Of a stretch of 64,000 nt of DNA, positions 19,363-30,511 are shown in pieces (position 1 is the first letter of the stretch; each line of letters opens with the position of its first letter). Made by a program: the position numbers and the translations under genes. The stretch comes from Maea johnstoni (lineage: Eukaryota; Annelida; Polychaeta; Spionida; Magelonidae), in assembly GCA_963942565.1 (NCBI GenBank), contig OZ012690.1:17586135-17650134 (forward strand). Direction: 5' to 3'. The notes beneath the pieces are model-generated. The model had not been told where the DNA came from, made no database searches, and saw only the letters and a list, made by a program, of their open reading frames with translations.

Positions 19363-21946
19363 GGTAAATACCTGACCACAAAATGAAATAAATACAATAT
19401 AAAATTGTGAGTCGCTAGTTTGCTTTTGATTACTTTTTCTCAGGTTTGCATTCAGAGTGAAGACACCAACTTCATGTGGACCTTTTGTTGGCTGATGCAG
19501 GTATGAATGGATTAATAACTTAAGAATCTTTCTTATCATACAAAAAAACGAGTTGCCCTAAAACTTCTACTGTAGTCTCACCGAGCTGAGTCCATTACCT
19601 GATTTCTCTCTCCAAGATAAAGAAATAAAGAACTTTTAACTTTGACCTTGATTTATGTTGGTGTTCATTGGGTGATGATTAGTCACACGATTGTTTGGTT
19701 GATTGATTGAACAACATTCATGCTGACCATGCCAATCACTGTTTGAATGAATAAATTAAAAATTCTATATAAAATTGCGAGTGGTCTGTTTGCTTATGAT
19801 TAATTTTTCTCAGAACTTTCCCTGCAGATACATTCATAGTGAAGACACCAACTTCATGTGGACCTATTGTTGGCTGATGCAGGTATGAATGGTTAAATGA
19901 CTTGAGATGTCCTTGTGATACTTGAAAACAGGTGTCCCAAAACTTCCACTGTAGTTTCACAGAGTTGAGTCCATCACCTGATTTCTCTCCCCAAGATGAA
20001 GAAATGAAGAACTTTTAACTTTGACCGTCATGTATTTTGTCTTCATGGGGTGATGTTCAGTCACACAATTGTTTGATTGGCGCTTATAAATCTGAAAATA
20101 CAGATAAAAAATATCAAAACAAGGAAAACAAAATACAAATTATGTTTGTCTTCATTGGGTGATGTTTAGTCACACAATTGTTCTGTTTACCACTTTGAAT
20201 CTGAAAATTTAGATAAAAAAGTCAAAACAAGGAAAACGGAATTCAAATTTGACTTATATAGACATTTAGGTAAATCCTTTCATTCTATTTTCAATGTGAT
20301 GTCATCTTTTGTTCCAACTCTCCATTATATTTCAGGAATGGAAAATGAATTCTCCGACCTTGAATTGACTGGTTATCTAGGTCATTTTTGTTGCAATGCA
20401 ATATCCTTTCACAAAATTCAACGCATGGAGTAGTCCTGTATGCATCACTAGCAGGGATTGGCACCTTTAAAATGTTCATAATACAATACAATTTTGATAC
20501 TTCTTTATCAACTCAATACGATACAAAATTGCCAGCTGGTCCACTAAATAATAAATTGATTTCCAAATATAGAACATATAATGCTATCCTTTGCACACAT
20601 GGGTCTATGTACTTAGGGAGCCTCGCAGACTCATTGCGCACATGAGTCTATGAACTTTGTCAACCTCATAGACCCTTTGCGCACATGGGTCTATAGCAAT
20701 GTCATCAGTAAATCAGCTTTTAATCAAAGGCCTCCTCTAGGCTTTTTCACCAGTAATCTGAAAGTACCATTTTTATTCAAGATTTCAGCCAAAAGTACCA
20801 GTCTTAGGATAAGAAATTCTGGCACACCCAGTGCCGGAGTCTCTCTGCTATATGCACGTTAAGTCTTTCACCATGGTTGCCAAAAAAGCCCTACCATTGA
20901 GCTACATGTTGTATCACTCTAACAAATGCTTAGACAATGATTGAGCCACATTTTCTCAAATAATTTATTTTGCCAATACTACAATATAAATATCCATTTG
21001 TCGTAGGTAGTCATATAACATTTTCATCTTTGCAGTTGATAATTGTAGTTGAAATGTTAGAGCTGGTGCTTTATCTCGTTTCAAAGCCATAACTAAAATG
21101 ACTGGAGAAGATACTGCAGGGAACCACAGACAATATGTTATTAATAAAGAGGGAAATCATTCTTAAAAATGTTCAATTCTTCAAAAGAAGGAAAATTCCT
21201 AATTGAAGTATTGGTAAGTTCGGGTCCCCTCCATCAGGGGTCAGGTCAGTAAATCAAATGATAATATGGTGATGAATCAAATCAACAAGCTGTCAGCTGT
21301 ATTCACATTCACAATTTATTGAATTGTTTTCCACATACAATAACATGTAGGTTTTGAAAATACATTTGGGTACATCATCTGCAAGAAAAAATCATAAACA
21401 TGTCGGTCACTCTATTCTAATCTTATATCAATTTTGCTAATGTTACTCCTTAGATGAATAAACGAATGGATATGTAGCGAGAGACCAATTACTATATGCG
21501 CTATAGTGATAGTCTGGCTCTGCTGGGGGTCTCTGATCGGGCATCAGCGCGCGTGATGTCACGAGGGAACAAGGACCAATGAGGGCTCTTGAAGCATTTA
21601 CATTACAGAGAAACTTTATAGAGAGCGCAAAACACATCATTTGGGCTATTCGCCGCAGCTAGCCTGTTCAGGTTGACCAGCTGGTTTCATATCCACTCGT
21701 TTTTTTCATATCCACTCATTTTTTTTATCAACCTCCAACTGTCTCCCCATTTTCTCTTTAGTAATGGGCCTGGTTTTACAAATCATCCATAGGTTGGGGA
21801 GTAGTATGCAAGTTTTTCTTTTAGTTTTTTTTGCGTCTGACAAACTTTTTGGAGTAAAAAAACCTGTAAGACCAAAAATTATATTGGACTGGCCTTATGT
21901 ATTAAATAGTTCAACAACAAGGTTTTCCTGCTTAACTATTGCTTAA
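19363..21946. repeat. Leader of ZNF-D, orphan leader, and 3' flank of ZNF-E
   Basis: About 19363-20530 matches 2873-4040. From about 20530 a new 3'-flank unit begins. Its 20650-21946 part matches 33800-35086 (3' flank of ZNF-H) more closely than it matches 1-1468. It includes the CCAAT module at 21464-21690. No gene is seen. Confidence 0.8.
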
Positions 21947-23284
21947 CTAGCATTTTCCTCCCTCTTGTTTTATTAGGAGACACTGTCCCTTTTCCTGCTT
22001 GACTATCACTCTACTAGCATTTTCCTCCAACTCTTCTTTTATTGGGAGACACTCTCCATTTTCCTGCTTGACTATCACTCTACTAGCCTTTTCCTCCTCT
22101 TCTTTTATTGGGAGACACTCTCCATTTTCCTGCTTGACTATCACTCTACTAGCATTTACCTCCAACTCTTGTTTCATTAGGAGACACTGTCCCTTTTCCT
22201 GCTTGACTATCACTCTACTAGCCTTTTCCTCCTCTTGTTTTATTGGGATACACTGCCCATTAATGACAACCCATTGCCTAGGTTCTGATAATTGTGGTTC
22301 TGTATTGTCAGTTGAAGCCGTTTGATACTTTAACTGGTGCTGCTTCGGATGAGATGGTGCTCTACCAGTCTTATTACACTCATCAAACTGGAAAGGTCCT
22401 TCTCCTGTGTGAGTCTGCGTGTGTGATACCAGACCAGAAGATTGTGTGAATGCCTTGTCACATTGACTACACTGGAAGGGTCTTTCTCCACTGTGTATCC
22501 TTTTATGATTTCTCAGACTTGAAGAATGTGCAAATATCTTGGTACATTCATTGCATTGGAAGGGTCTTTCCACACTGTGTATCCTCTTATGCCGTGCCAG
22601 GGCTAAAGGATCTTTGTAAGCCTTGCCACATTCCTTACACTGGAAGGGTCTTTCTCCACTGTGTATCCTCTTATGCCGTGCCAGGGCTGAAGGATCTTTG
22701 TAAGCCTTGCCACATTCCTTACACTGGAAGGGTCTTTCTCCACTGTGTATCCTCTTATGCCGTGCCAGGGCTGAAGGATCTTTGTAAGCCTTGCCACATT
22801 CCTTACACTGGAAGGGTCTTTCTCCACTGTGTATCCTCTTATGCTGTGCCAGAGATGAAGATTGAGTGAACGTCATGTCACATTCATTGCACTGGAAGGG
22901 TCTTTCCACACTGTGTATCCTCTTATGCTTTTTCAGGTGAGATGAAAGAGTGAATGCCTTGCCACATTCATCGCACTGGAAGGGTCTTTCCCCCTTGTGT
23001 ATCCTCTTATGCCTTCCCAGATTAGAAGAACATGTGAATGCTTTGTCACATGCATTGCACTGGAAGGGTCTTTCCCCACTGTGTATCTTCTTATGGTTTT
23101 TCAGATTAGAAGAACATGTGAATGCCTTGTGACATTCATTGCACTGGTAGGGTCTTTCCCCACTGTGTATCCTCTTATGCTTTATCAGATTGGAAGAATT
23201 TCTAAAGCTCTTATTACATTCATCACAATGATAAGGGCTTCCCTTTTCATGCCAATCCCCATTATTTATCTTATCTGAAGACAT
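21947..23284 (-). CDS. ZNF-E: C2H2 zinc-finger protein with SUMO-site array, ZNF-A twin
   Basis: A 445-residue protein, ten intact fingers, degenerate finger, linker and five tail units (about nine SUMO-consensus sites). It differs from ZNF-A mainly by loss of one 66-bp tail unit and a few substitutions (for example NECHKAF in finger 2, shared with ZNF-D). Fingers 6-8 are again near-identical AYKDP fingers. The coding part is ZNF-A-type but the 3' flank is ZNF-H-type, so the locus is a mosaic with a junction near the stop codon. Confidence 0.9.
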   Translation of the reverse strand: MSSDKINNGDWHEKGSPYHCDECNKSFRNSSNLIKHKRIHSGERPYQCNECHKAFTCSSNLKNHKKIHSGERPFQCNACDKAFTCSSNLGRHKRIHKGERPFQCDECGKAFTLSSHLKKHKRIHSVERPFQCNECDMTFTQSSSLAQHKRIHSGERPFQCKECGKAYKDPSALARHKRIHSGERPFQCKECGKAYKDPSALARHKRIHSGERPFQCKECGKAYKDPLALARHKRIHSVERPFQCNECTKIFAHSSSLRNHKRIHSGERPFQCSQCDKAFTQSSGLVSHTQTHTGEGPFQFDECNKTGRAPSHPKQHQLKYQTASTDNTEPQLSEPRQWVVINGQCIPIKQEEEKASRVIVKQEKGQCLLMKQELEVNASRVIVKQENGECLPIKEEEEKASRVIVKQENGECLPIKEELEENASRVIVKQEKGQCLLIKQEGGKC

Positions 23285-24189
23285 GGTAAATACTTGACCA
23301 CAAAATGAAATAAATACAATATAAAATTGTGAGTCGCTAGTTTGCTTTTGATTACTTTTTCTCAGGTTTGCATTCAGAGTGAAGACACCAACTTCATGTG
23401 GCGTTTTGTTGGCTGATGCAGGTATGAATGGATTAATAACTTAAGAATCTTTCTTATCATACAAAAAAACGAGTTGCCCTAAAACTTCCACTGTAGTCTC
23501 ACCGAGCTGAGTCCATTACCTGATTTCTCTCTCCAAGATAAAGAAATAAAGAACTTTTAACTTTGACCTTGATTTATGTTGGTGTTCATGGGGTGATGAT
23601 TAGTCACACGATTGTTTGGTTGAATGATTGAACAACATTCATGCTGACCATGCCAATCACTGTTTGAATGAATAAATTAAAAATTCTATATAAAATTGCG
23701 AGTGGTCTGTTTGCTTATGATTAATTTTCCCCAGAACTTTCCCTGCAGATACATCCAAGAGTTGTATTCATAGTGAAGACACCAACTTCATGTGGACCTT
23801 TTGTTGGCTGATGCAGGTATGAATGGTTAAATGACTTGAGATAACCTTGTGATACTTGAAAACAGGTGTCCCAAAACTTCCGCTGTAGTTTCACAGAGTC
23901 GAGTCCATCACCTGATTTCTCTCCCCAAGATGAAGAAATGAAGAACTTTTAACTTTGACCTTGATTTATTTTGTCTTCATGGGGTGATGTTCAGTTCACA
24001 CGCTTATGAATCTGAAAATACAGATAAAAAATATCAAAACAAGGAAAACAAAATACAAATTCTGTTTGACTTCATAGGTGATGTTTAGTCACACAATTGT
24101 TCCGTTTACCATTATGACTCTGAAAGTCAAAAAAAGAAAACGGAATACAAATTTGACTTATACAGACATTGAGGTAAATCTCCCATTCT
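23285..24189. repeat. Leader and orphan leader of ZNF-E, spacer
   Basis: It matches 2873-3790 with small differences, including a leader at about 23370-23560 and an orphan leader at about 23650-23960. No gene is seen. Confidence 0.75.
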
Positions 24190-25378
24190 ATTTTCCTCCA
24201 ACACTTGTTTTATTGGGAGACACTGTCCCTTTTCCTGCTTGACTATCACTCTACTAGAATATATTCCCAACTCTTGCTTTACTGGGAGACATTGTCCCTT
24301 TTCCTGCTTGAACATTACTCTATTAGCATTTTCCTCCAACTCTTGTTTTATTTTGAGAAACTGTCCCTTTTCCTGCTTAAATATCACTCTACTAGCATTT
24401 TCCTCCAACTCTTGTTTTATTGGGAGACACTGTCCCTTTTCCTGCTTGACTATCACTCTACTAGCATTTTCCCCAAACACTTGCTTTATTGGGAGACACT
24501 GTCCCTTTTCCAGCTTGACTATTACTTTACTAGCATTTTCCTCCACCTCTTGTTTTATTGGGAGACACTGTCCCTTTTCCTGCTTGACTATCACTCTACT
24601 AGCATTTTCCTCGAAGTCTTGCTTTATTGGGTGACACTGTTCATTAATGACAACCCATTGCTTTGGTTCTGATAACTGTGGTTCTGTATTGTCAGTTGAT
24701 GTCTTTTGATATGTTAACTGGTGCTGCTTCGGATGAGATGGTGCCCCACCAGTCTTATTACACTCATCAAACTGGAAAGGTCCTTCTCCTGTTTGAGTCT
24801 GCATGTGTGATACCAGACCAGAAGATTGTGTGAATGCCTTGTAACTTTCACTACACTGGAAGGTTCTTTCTCCACGGTGTATGCTCTTATGCTTTCTTAT
24901 GCATTGGAAGGATCTTTTCCCACTGTGTATCCTCTTATGCCGTGCCAGGGTTGAGGGATCCTTGAAAGCCTTGCCACATTCCTTACACTGGAATGGTCTT
25001 TCCCCACTGTATCCTCTTATGGTTTTCCAGATAAGAAGAGAGAGGGAATGCCTTGCCACATTCATCGCACTGGAAGGGTCTTTCTCCACTGTGTATCCTC
25101 TTATGCACTGCCAGAGATGGAGATTGAGTGAATGTCATGTCACATTCATTGCACTGGAAGGGTTTTTCACCACTGTGTATACTCTATTGCCTGCCCAGAT
25201 TAGAAGAACATGTGAATGCCTTGTCACATTCTTTGCACTGGAAGGGTCTTTCCCCACTGTGTATCCTCTTATGCTTTATCAGATTGGAAGAATTCCTAAA
25301 GCTCTTATTACATTCATCACAATGATAAGGGCTTTCCTTTTCATGCCAATCCACATGATCTATTTTATCTGAAGACAT
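24190..25378 (-). pseudogene. Broken ZNF gene of the ZNF-B/ZNF-H type
   Basis: It begins with a good start (MSSDKIDHVDWHEKESPYHC, 25378) and nearly two fingers. A substitution then turns the GRHKR segment into GRQ-stop (about 25186-25190). Further on, a 2-base loss in the CACTGTGTATCC motif (about 25010) changes the frame. One finger is mostly deleted near 24890-24910, and a late finger has lost a cysteine (CSESYKAF). Seven or so tail units remain, and the end is replaced by unrelated sequence at about 24190. It is probably a recently dead gene, since the rest is well preserved. Confidence 0.85.
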
Positions 25379-25811
25379 GGTAAATACTTGACCACAAAAT
25401 GAAATAAATGCAATACAATATTGTGAGTCGCTAGTTTGCTTTTGATTGCTTTTTCTCAGGTTTGTATTCAGAGTGAAGACACCAACTTCATGTGGACCTT
25501 TTGTTGGCTGATGCAGGTATGAATATATAAATGACTTGAGAATTGTTCTTATCATACAAAAAATATAGTTGCCCTAAAACTTCCACTATAGTCTCACAGA
25601 GCTGAGTCCATTACCTGATTTCTCTCTTCGAGATATAGAAATAAAGAACTTTTAACTTTGACCTTGATTTATGTTGGTGTTCATGGGGTGATGTTCAGTC
25701 ACACAATTGTTTGGTTGATTGATTGAACAACATTCATGCTGACCATGCCAATCACTGTTTGTCTTCTCATACAAAGAAATGCAATTATGAACTTGAGAAA
25801 ATATAATTTAA

Positions 25812-25883
25812 CCCTTATCCTGCTGTGAAACCTGTAAGCACTGCTGCACACCACAACAATTGTTGTGGTTAGCAGGATAAGGG
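25812..25883. mobile_element. 72-bp TTAA-flanked micro-element, piggyBac-like ends
   Basis: Thirteen-base inverted ends CCCTTATCCTGCT flanked by TTAA on the left and TTGA on the right. The related copy near 36985 keeps only the right end, followed by an intact TTAA. The centre contains the palindrome CCACAACAATTGTTGTGG. TTAA plus CCCT ends are typical of piggyBac-type elements. It is far too short to encode anything. Confidence 0.6.
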
Positions 25884-26200
25884 TTGACATCCACATTCCC
25901 TGTCCACCATTGTTTGAGTGTTCTCTCATAACATGAATCACACTATCCAGGCAATATCACACCGATTTGGAGAAACAAAACATGAGATAACAACTCATCA
26001 CCTCTCACCCTTTGAGAGCTGACAAAACTTGCTCTCAGGAATTGCAATTATGAATTTTGACATGTACAACATCCATACTCCCTGGCCACCATTGTTTGTT
26101 TTTTCACTCAGACCATGAATTACACTGTGTCACTGTCCATGCAATTTGGCATGTGAATCTTAATCAATTAACACTGACTCTTTGAGAGCTAACTAAAGTA

Positions 26201-26488
26201 ACACCTTATATTAAAGACTCACTATAAGATTTTTATGATTGGTTAGATGATATTTTATACATTGCATATAATGTCTATCTGATAATATTTATCAGTATAT
26301 TTATGATTTTATTTGGTCCATTATAAGCCTGTAGGCTCTTTCCACATCAAAATAGTGAAGGCTTATAATGGACAATCATAAATATACTGGTAAATATTAT
26401 CAGATAGACATTCATAATATGCAATGTAAAATATATTATATAATCAATCATATATATCTTATAGTGAGTCTTTTATAAAAAGGAGTGT
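26201..26488. mobile_element. Long foldback MITE
   Basis: The two halves are long inverted repeats. The left end ACACCTTATATTAAAGACTC pairs with the right end, and pairing continues inward through CACTATAAGAT and TATCTGATAATATTTA. The same insertion is present in the duplicated block at 37312-37610, so it preceded that duplication. A diverged left half is at 50218-50350. The target duplication is unclear. Confidence 0.75.
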
Positions 26489-27153
26489 ATTGTGTATTGC
26501 ATGTAATGAATGTCATTACATGGATTGGACAATAAACTATTATCAACAACAACAACAACAACAACTCCCATTCCCCTCAAGAAATGCAATTATGCACATG
26601 GACATGTACATTATCCACACTCTCTGGTCTAGCAGTATCTTCACTATTTTGATGTGGAAAGAGAACTGATTTTATGTAATGGCCTGTTTTTTTCATGATA
26701 CTGGGAAAAAGGACTGCCTCTGCTGAAGAGACAGAAACTGACAGAAACCAGTTTCTGTCCGGAACTGTAGAAAACAGTTGCTGTCATGGTAAAAAACAAC
26801 CAACCCTTGGCAGAAGTTGCCAACCCTAATACTAACTAAAATCAACAAATCAAGCATATGATGTTGACTGTTCTTCATTTCATCTCACCTCCCCACTTAT
26901 GATTTTTTTCTTTCTGTGAAAAGAAAAATGCAAAATTTCTGACATCACCATGACACCACCCAAAGCTTTATACATAAATGACTATTAATCAATTCCATTA
27001 CTTTGTATGCAGAAGTGTTCAACGTATTTGATCTAAGATTAGCTGGAAAGTCATCTGTCTTTTATCATAAGAAATGTTATGCTGTATCAGAAATCTAAAT
27101 CTGTATATTCTTAAACCTTTTTTAACTTAAATGAGAACTTCTCATGTCCATAA

Positions 27154-27603
27154 GGCGACAGTTACTTGATTTATTGGTTCCCGGATCCGCCGACCAAAGT
27201 AGAATAGACCCTAAGGGGAAAAAAATGTAATCCCCCACTTCATTTTGTGCTCTGCCGCCGAGCCGTAAGTAGGTCCATCGAGCCTACAATAAATTTACCA
27301 TTGATGGAAACAAAACTACAAAACTATAATATCAATACCAGAGAAATACAACATTACAATAGCAATGCAATACAGTGTTGTTAAAATGTATCATCTTATT
27401 AGAAAATCATCCTTTCAATATTCAAAAATATGGTTTAAGTATGTATTTTAGTACTAGCCAAAAAATCACTTTATTTTTCTACCTCCCTCTCAACTGTTTG
27501 CTTACTTAGATTTCCATGTGTTAAAAAAAGAGAAAATTTTAACTACCTCCCTCCCGACCCAGTGGGAAGGATCCGGGAACCAATAAATCAAATAACCGTC
27601 GCC
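27154..27603. mobile_element. PIF/Harbinger-like MITE (450 bp)
   Basis: Inverted ends of about 35 bases start GGCGACAGTTACTTGATTT and GGCGACGGTTATTTGATTT, with a 3-base TAA duplication at 27151-27153 and 27604-27606. The empty site CCTATAACTACATG is seen at about 9028, 16000 and 45115. A 3-base TWA target is the hallmark of PIF/Harbinger. No transposase is encoded. Confidence 0.85.
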
Positions 27604-27860
27604 TAACTACATGTGCTAAAAGCATGGTAATCTTTACTATGTCTGACCATTTTCTGACACCATCTAAACCTGTATTGACTGGTACTCACTTCACAAACCA
27701 CACAATAAACATTATATGTACATTTATTGAATACAATTTCCATTATCTATGACATAAAGAGCGGGAAAAAGCTCTTACAAAACCAAACATTGAATATACA
27801 AGAGCCCAGGAAATATATTAATGAAATAACATCAGTACATAATTAAGGATGGACTCAAAA

Positions 27861-27990
27861 AAATATATATTTGAGTATATATATATATATACATATATAT
27901 CTATATATAAATATATATAAATATACATATATATACATATATATATATATAGATATATATAGATATATAGATATATAAATACATATATAT
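27861..27990. repeat. (TA)n-rich low-complexity tract
   Basis: An imperfect TATATA tract with ACA and AGA interruptions. An open frame across it is only a product of low complexity. Confidence 0.95.
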
Positions 27991-29384
27991 CTTGACCCAC
28001 ATTTTTGGAATCCTTATGTGTTGTATTTTACGAACTTCGCGCCATCTCAAGTCCTATGTGTCTGTTTAGTGACCATCTTAGCAGCCAGCCATGGCAGAAT
28101 TTCCATAAAACAGCAAAAGAAAATATTTTATTCTTTGACCATTTTGACATTTTTTTACATCCCAAATGACCTCTGTCACTGACCTATAACGTTTTATGTT
28201 GAAATCGTCGACTTCATTTTTTTCAATAAAAAAAAGCAGATTTTCACCTTTGTGACCGTTTTTACTCAAAGAGACCACAAACGACCTATCATAATTGACC
28301 AATCAGAATATGACCTGTCTTAAAATATGCGAGTAAAATGTTTTAAATTTTGCGACCTCATTTGTTGTAATTGTATTAATATAACTGAATTTGCAATTAA
28401 AAAGGTTACCCCTACCCCTATTTTTCCTTCTCTCTTGGCCTGGTTACATAAAAAATCATAAGATTTTGTGATTCATGGTTTCCATAAGGGCCTCAGTGCA
28501 GTAATTCTTATTTTTAACCTTTCGTTTATCAAAAGATAGTCTTAAAGAAAGTTGAACTTCCAATATAAATTCAGGAAATTTAAAGATTACAGAACTCTCC
28601 TCGGTTCCTGGAAGCCAGACCAGTTATCTAGTTGTAAAATACAGGAAAAGATCTTCCTGGACCAGTATACTAAGCAAGACATGTGGTACATAATCCTTCA
28701 TTCTCAGTCAGACCACAGAGAATGTTACATCGGTTCGAGGACCGTCTCACCAATGCCAGTGTTTATCTTATGTTGCCTAGCCAAAAGCTCTTGTACCTCC
28801 ACATGAATTCTCTGGACGCAAATGTTCATGCAGCGCGTAGCGCCCCCAAAAGTGAAACGGCAGCAGATGTAACTAATTGAACCTCAGAATAGCAAGTTCA
28901 TAACACTAGGAAAATTGGATTGCGAAACTGGCGATGCCATAAAGTTAACGACATGTAAAGGCGTATTGATATAATCATTATTTTTTATCTATTTGAAAAG
29001 GCATAAGATTAAAAGATCAAATACAATTTTTCAGCTATTTTGGCGCTCCTTATTGGGTTCTAACGACATTCGGGTGATGGCGAGCCGTCTGGCAGTAGTT
29101 AGACAACAGGCGCCATATTTGATTTGGTTATTTACCAAAGGTGACGAAGGTAGGTCATAATCAGTTTCGGGCCGTATGTAAATGTGTGGGGTCATTGATA
29201 AAAGTGGCTTAGTGGTACATGTACCTAACAAAAATCTACTACGGTTGTCAGTCACGTAAATGACAAGAATGACTCGGAATACTAGGAACGATCCCAAATA
29301 GAGTTACGGGATTTCATCAATATGGTTCTCTTCTCACTCCGTCTCACACAATAGAAGGAATAGCCTGATTGATAGCCCAGTCAG

Positions 29385-29450
29385 GGTAGCCCAGTCGACT
29401 CCCCATCCTAGGGTCGCGGGTTCGATTCCATCTCTCGATCGTGCAATTTT
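29385..29450 (+). repeat. tRNA-like patch, possible SINE head
   Basis: It contains an A-box-like TAGCCCAGTCG and a good B-box GGTTCGATTCC 31 bases further on, then a T-run. The T-stem does not pair well, so it is not a functional tRNA. A tRNA-derived SINE remnant is the best guess. Confidence 0.35.
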
Positions 29451-29876
29451 TTTTCCACCCACCCAGTGCTTCGTGTGGTACTTAGAAATATTTCATACTC
29501 AAAATAACGGTGGCTTTATTTCTATAAAAAATTTTTACTTAACTTTGCTAAAATGAATTGTTGGTCAAAACCGTTGATCCCAGAAAAGACGTCTGCCTGA
29601 ATTGCCGTTCGCTATAAGGGCCGATGACTTTATGTTGGGCTTAGACTAAAAACAATCTTTTATCTTTGATTTATTATAATAAACATTTCCACAGTTGTGA
29701 AGTTAGGAATTTCTTCGAGAAAATATATAGTTTAATGGATGCAAGTAATGCCTAGCCTTCATATAAAAATTGAGATCTGTGAAGTTTAATGGGTGTAAGT
29801 ATTAATTTATATCTGTTGATGAAGGACACTAATCAATGCATGCACACTTGCTGCACATGACTTTACCTTAGATCAC

Positions 29877-30110
29877 CAAACACAAGTGGATTCGAAACCA
29901 GCCGGTCAACATGAACATGCAAGCCTCAACTAATGTCAACTAATAGCCGCTAATAGGCCAGAAATTGGTGCTTTGGGCACCCCCAGCTGGTGGTGGAGAT
30001 AAGGTGTCTCAGTAATGTAATCGATGCGAGAGCCCTGATTGGTCCTTGTTCCCACGTGAGCCCGCACTGATGGCTTATGTGGTACTCCTGACATGAGTCC
30101 AGCACTTAAC
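29877..30110 (-). repeat. CCAAT/GCGC module, reverse orientation
   Basis: Read on the minus strand it matches 51472-51735 and 56262-56545, including the GACCAATCAGGGCTC box, CACGTG and the CCGGCTGGTTTCGAATCC end. It is the only copy seen in this orientation and shows the module can move or invert independently of the gene units. Confidence 0.65.
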
Positions 30111-30225
30111 TATAAGGCATTACTTTATGCAACTCCCACCCATCTACCTTCTATCTGCCCTTTCACACGTCCCCACGTGATCATCAGTGCCCTATCCATG
30201 CACCTTCCACCTGTACTTTGGGCTT

Positions 30226-30267
30226 GGATCCGTGCGCCCGCCACTCACTTTTTGGGCGCACGGATCC
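30226..30267. repeat. GC-rich perfect hairpin
   Basis: Arms GGATCCGTGCGCCC (30226-30239) and GGGCGCACGGATCC (30254-30267) are perfect complements around a 14-base loop. They stand out in an AT-rich setting. Function unknown. Confidence 0.85.
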
Positions 30268-30511
30268 TTACTACACTGCCACTTTCTATTCCTCCTGCGG
30301 CCTTTAGCGCCTTGCCGCAACACTTGCCTTCCCCCTTCTCTGTAATTATACTGTCCTCCCAGTACCTCTTTCAACGGGGCCCTATCTGGGTTGCACAATG
30401 TTGTTTGCTGTACTACTTATGAACTCGCTTCATCCATAAATTATGTAATTGTTAGACATCAAGGTTTTCCTGCTTGACTATCACTTTGATAGGATTTTCC
30501 TCCAACTCTTG

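Larger units (their letters stand above)
25379..27150. repeat. Upstream region of the broken gene; block duplicated at 36975-38170
   Basis: The leader lies at 25470-25650. From about 25860 to 27100 the sequence is repeated at 36975-38170, including the foldback element, a short (CAA)n tract (26543-26565) and the TTTCTGCC repeat. No gene is seen. Confidence 0.8.
27991..30473. other. Gene-poor spacer 3' of ZNF-F
   Basis: No convincing coding sequence. About 28262-28815 is repeated at 41490-42033. It contains a tRNA-like patch (29385-29450), a reversed CCAAT module (29877-30110) and a GC-rich hairpin (30226-30267). Confidence 0.6.

Noticed and set aside
18043-19539. N-terminal extension of ZNF-D through the leader (about 59 extra residues; a similar one before 25378)
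   Set aside because: The same sequence is out of frame in ZNF-A because of a single base and is split by splice-like signals, so the conserved MSSDK methionine is preferred.
29385-29450. A functional tRNA gene
   Set aside because: A good B-box is present, but the T-stem and acceptor stem do not pair. At most it is a tRNA-derived repeat.
30093-30422. 109-codon plus-strand frame near the GC-rich hairpin
   Set aside because: It overlaps a dispersed repeat and a hairpin, has a proline-rich random composition and no paralogous conservation.
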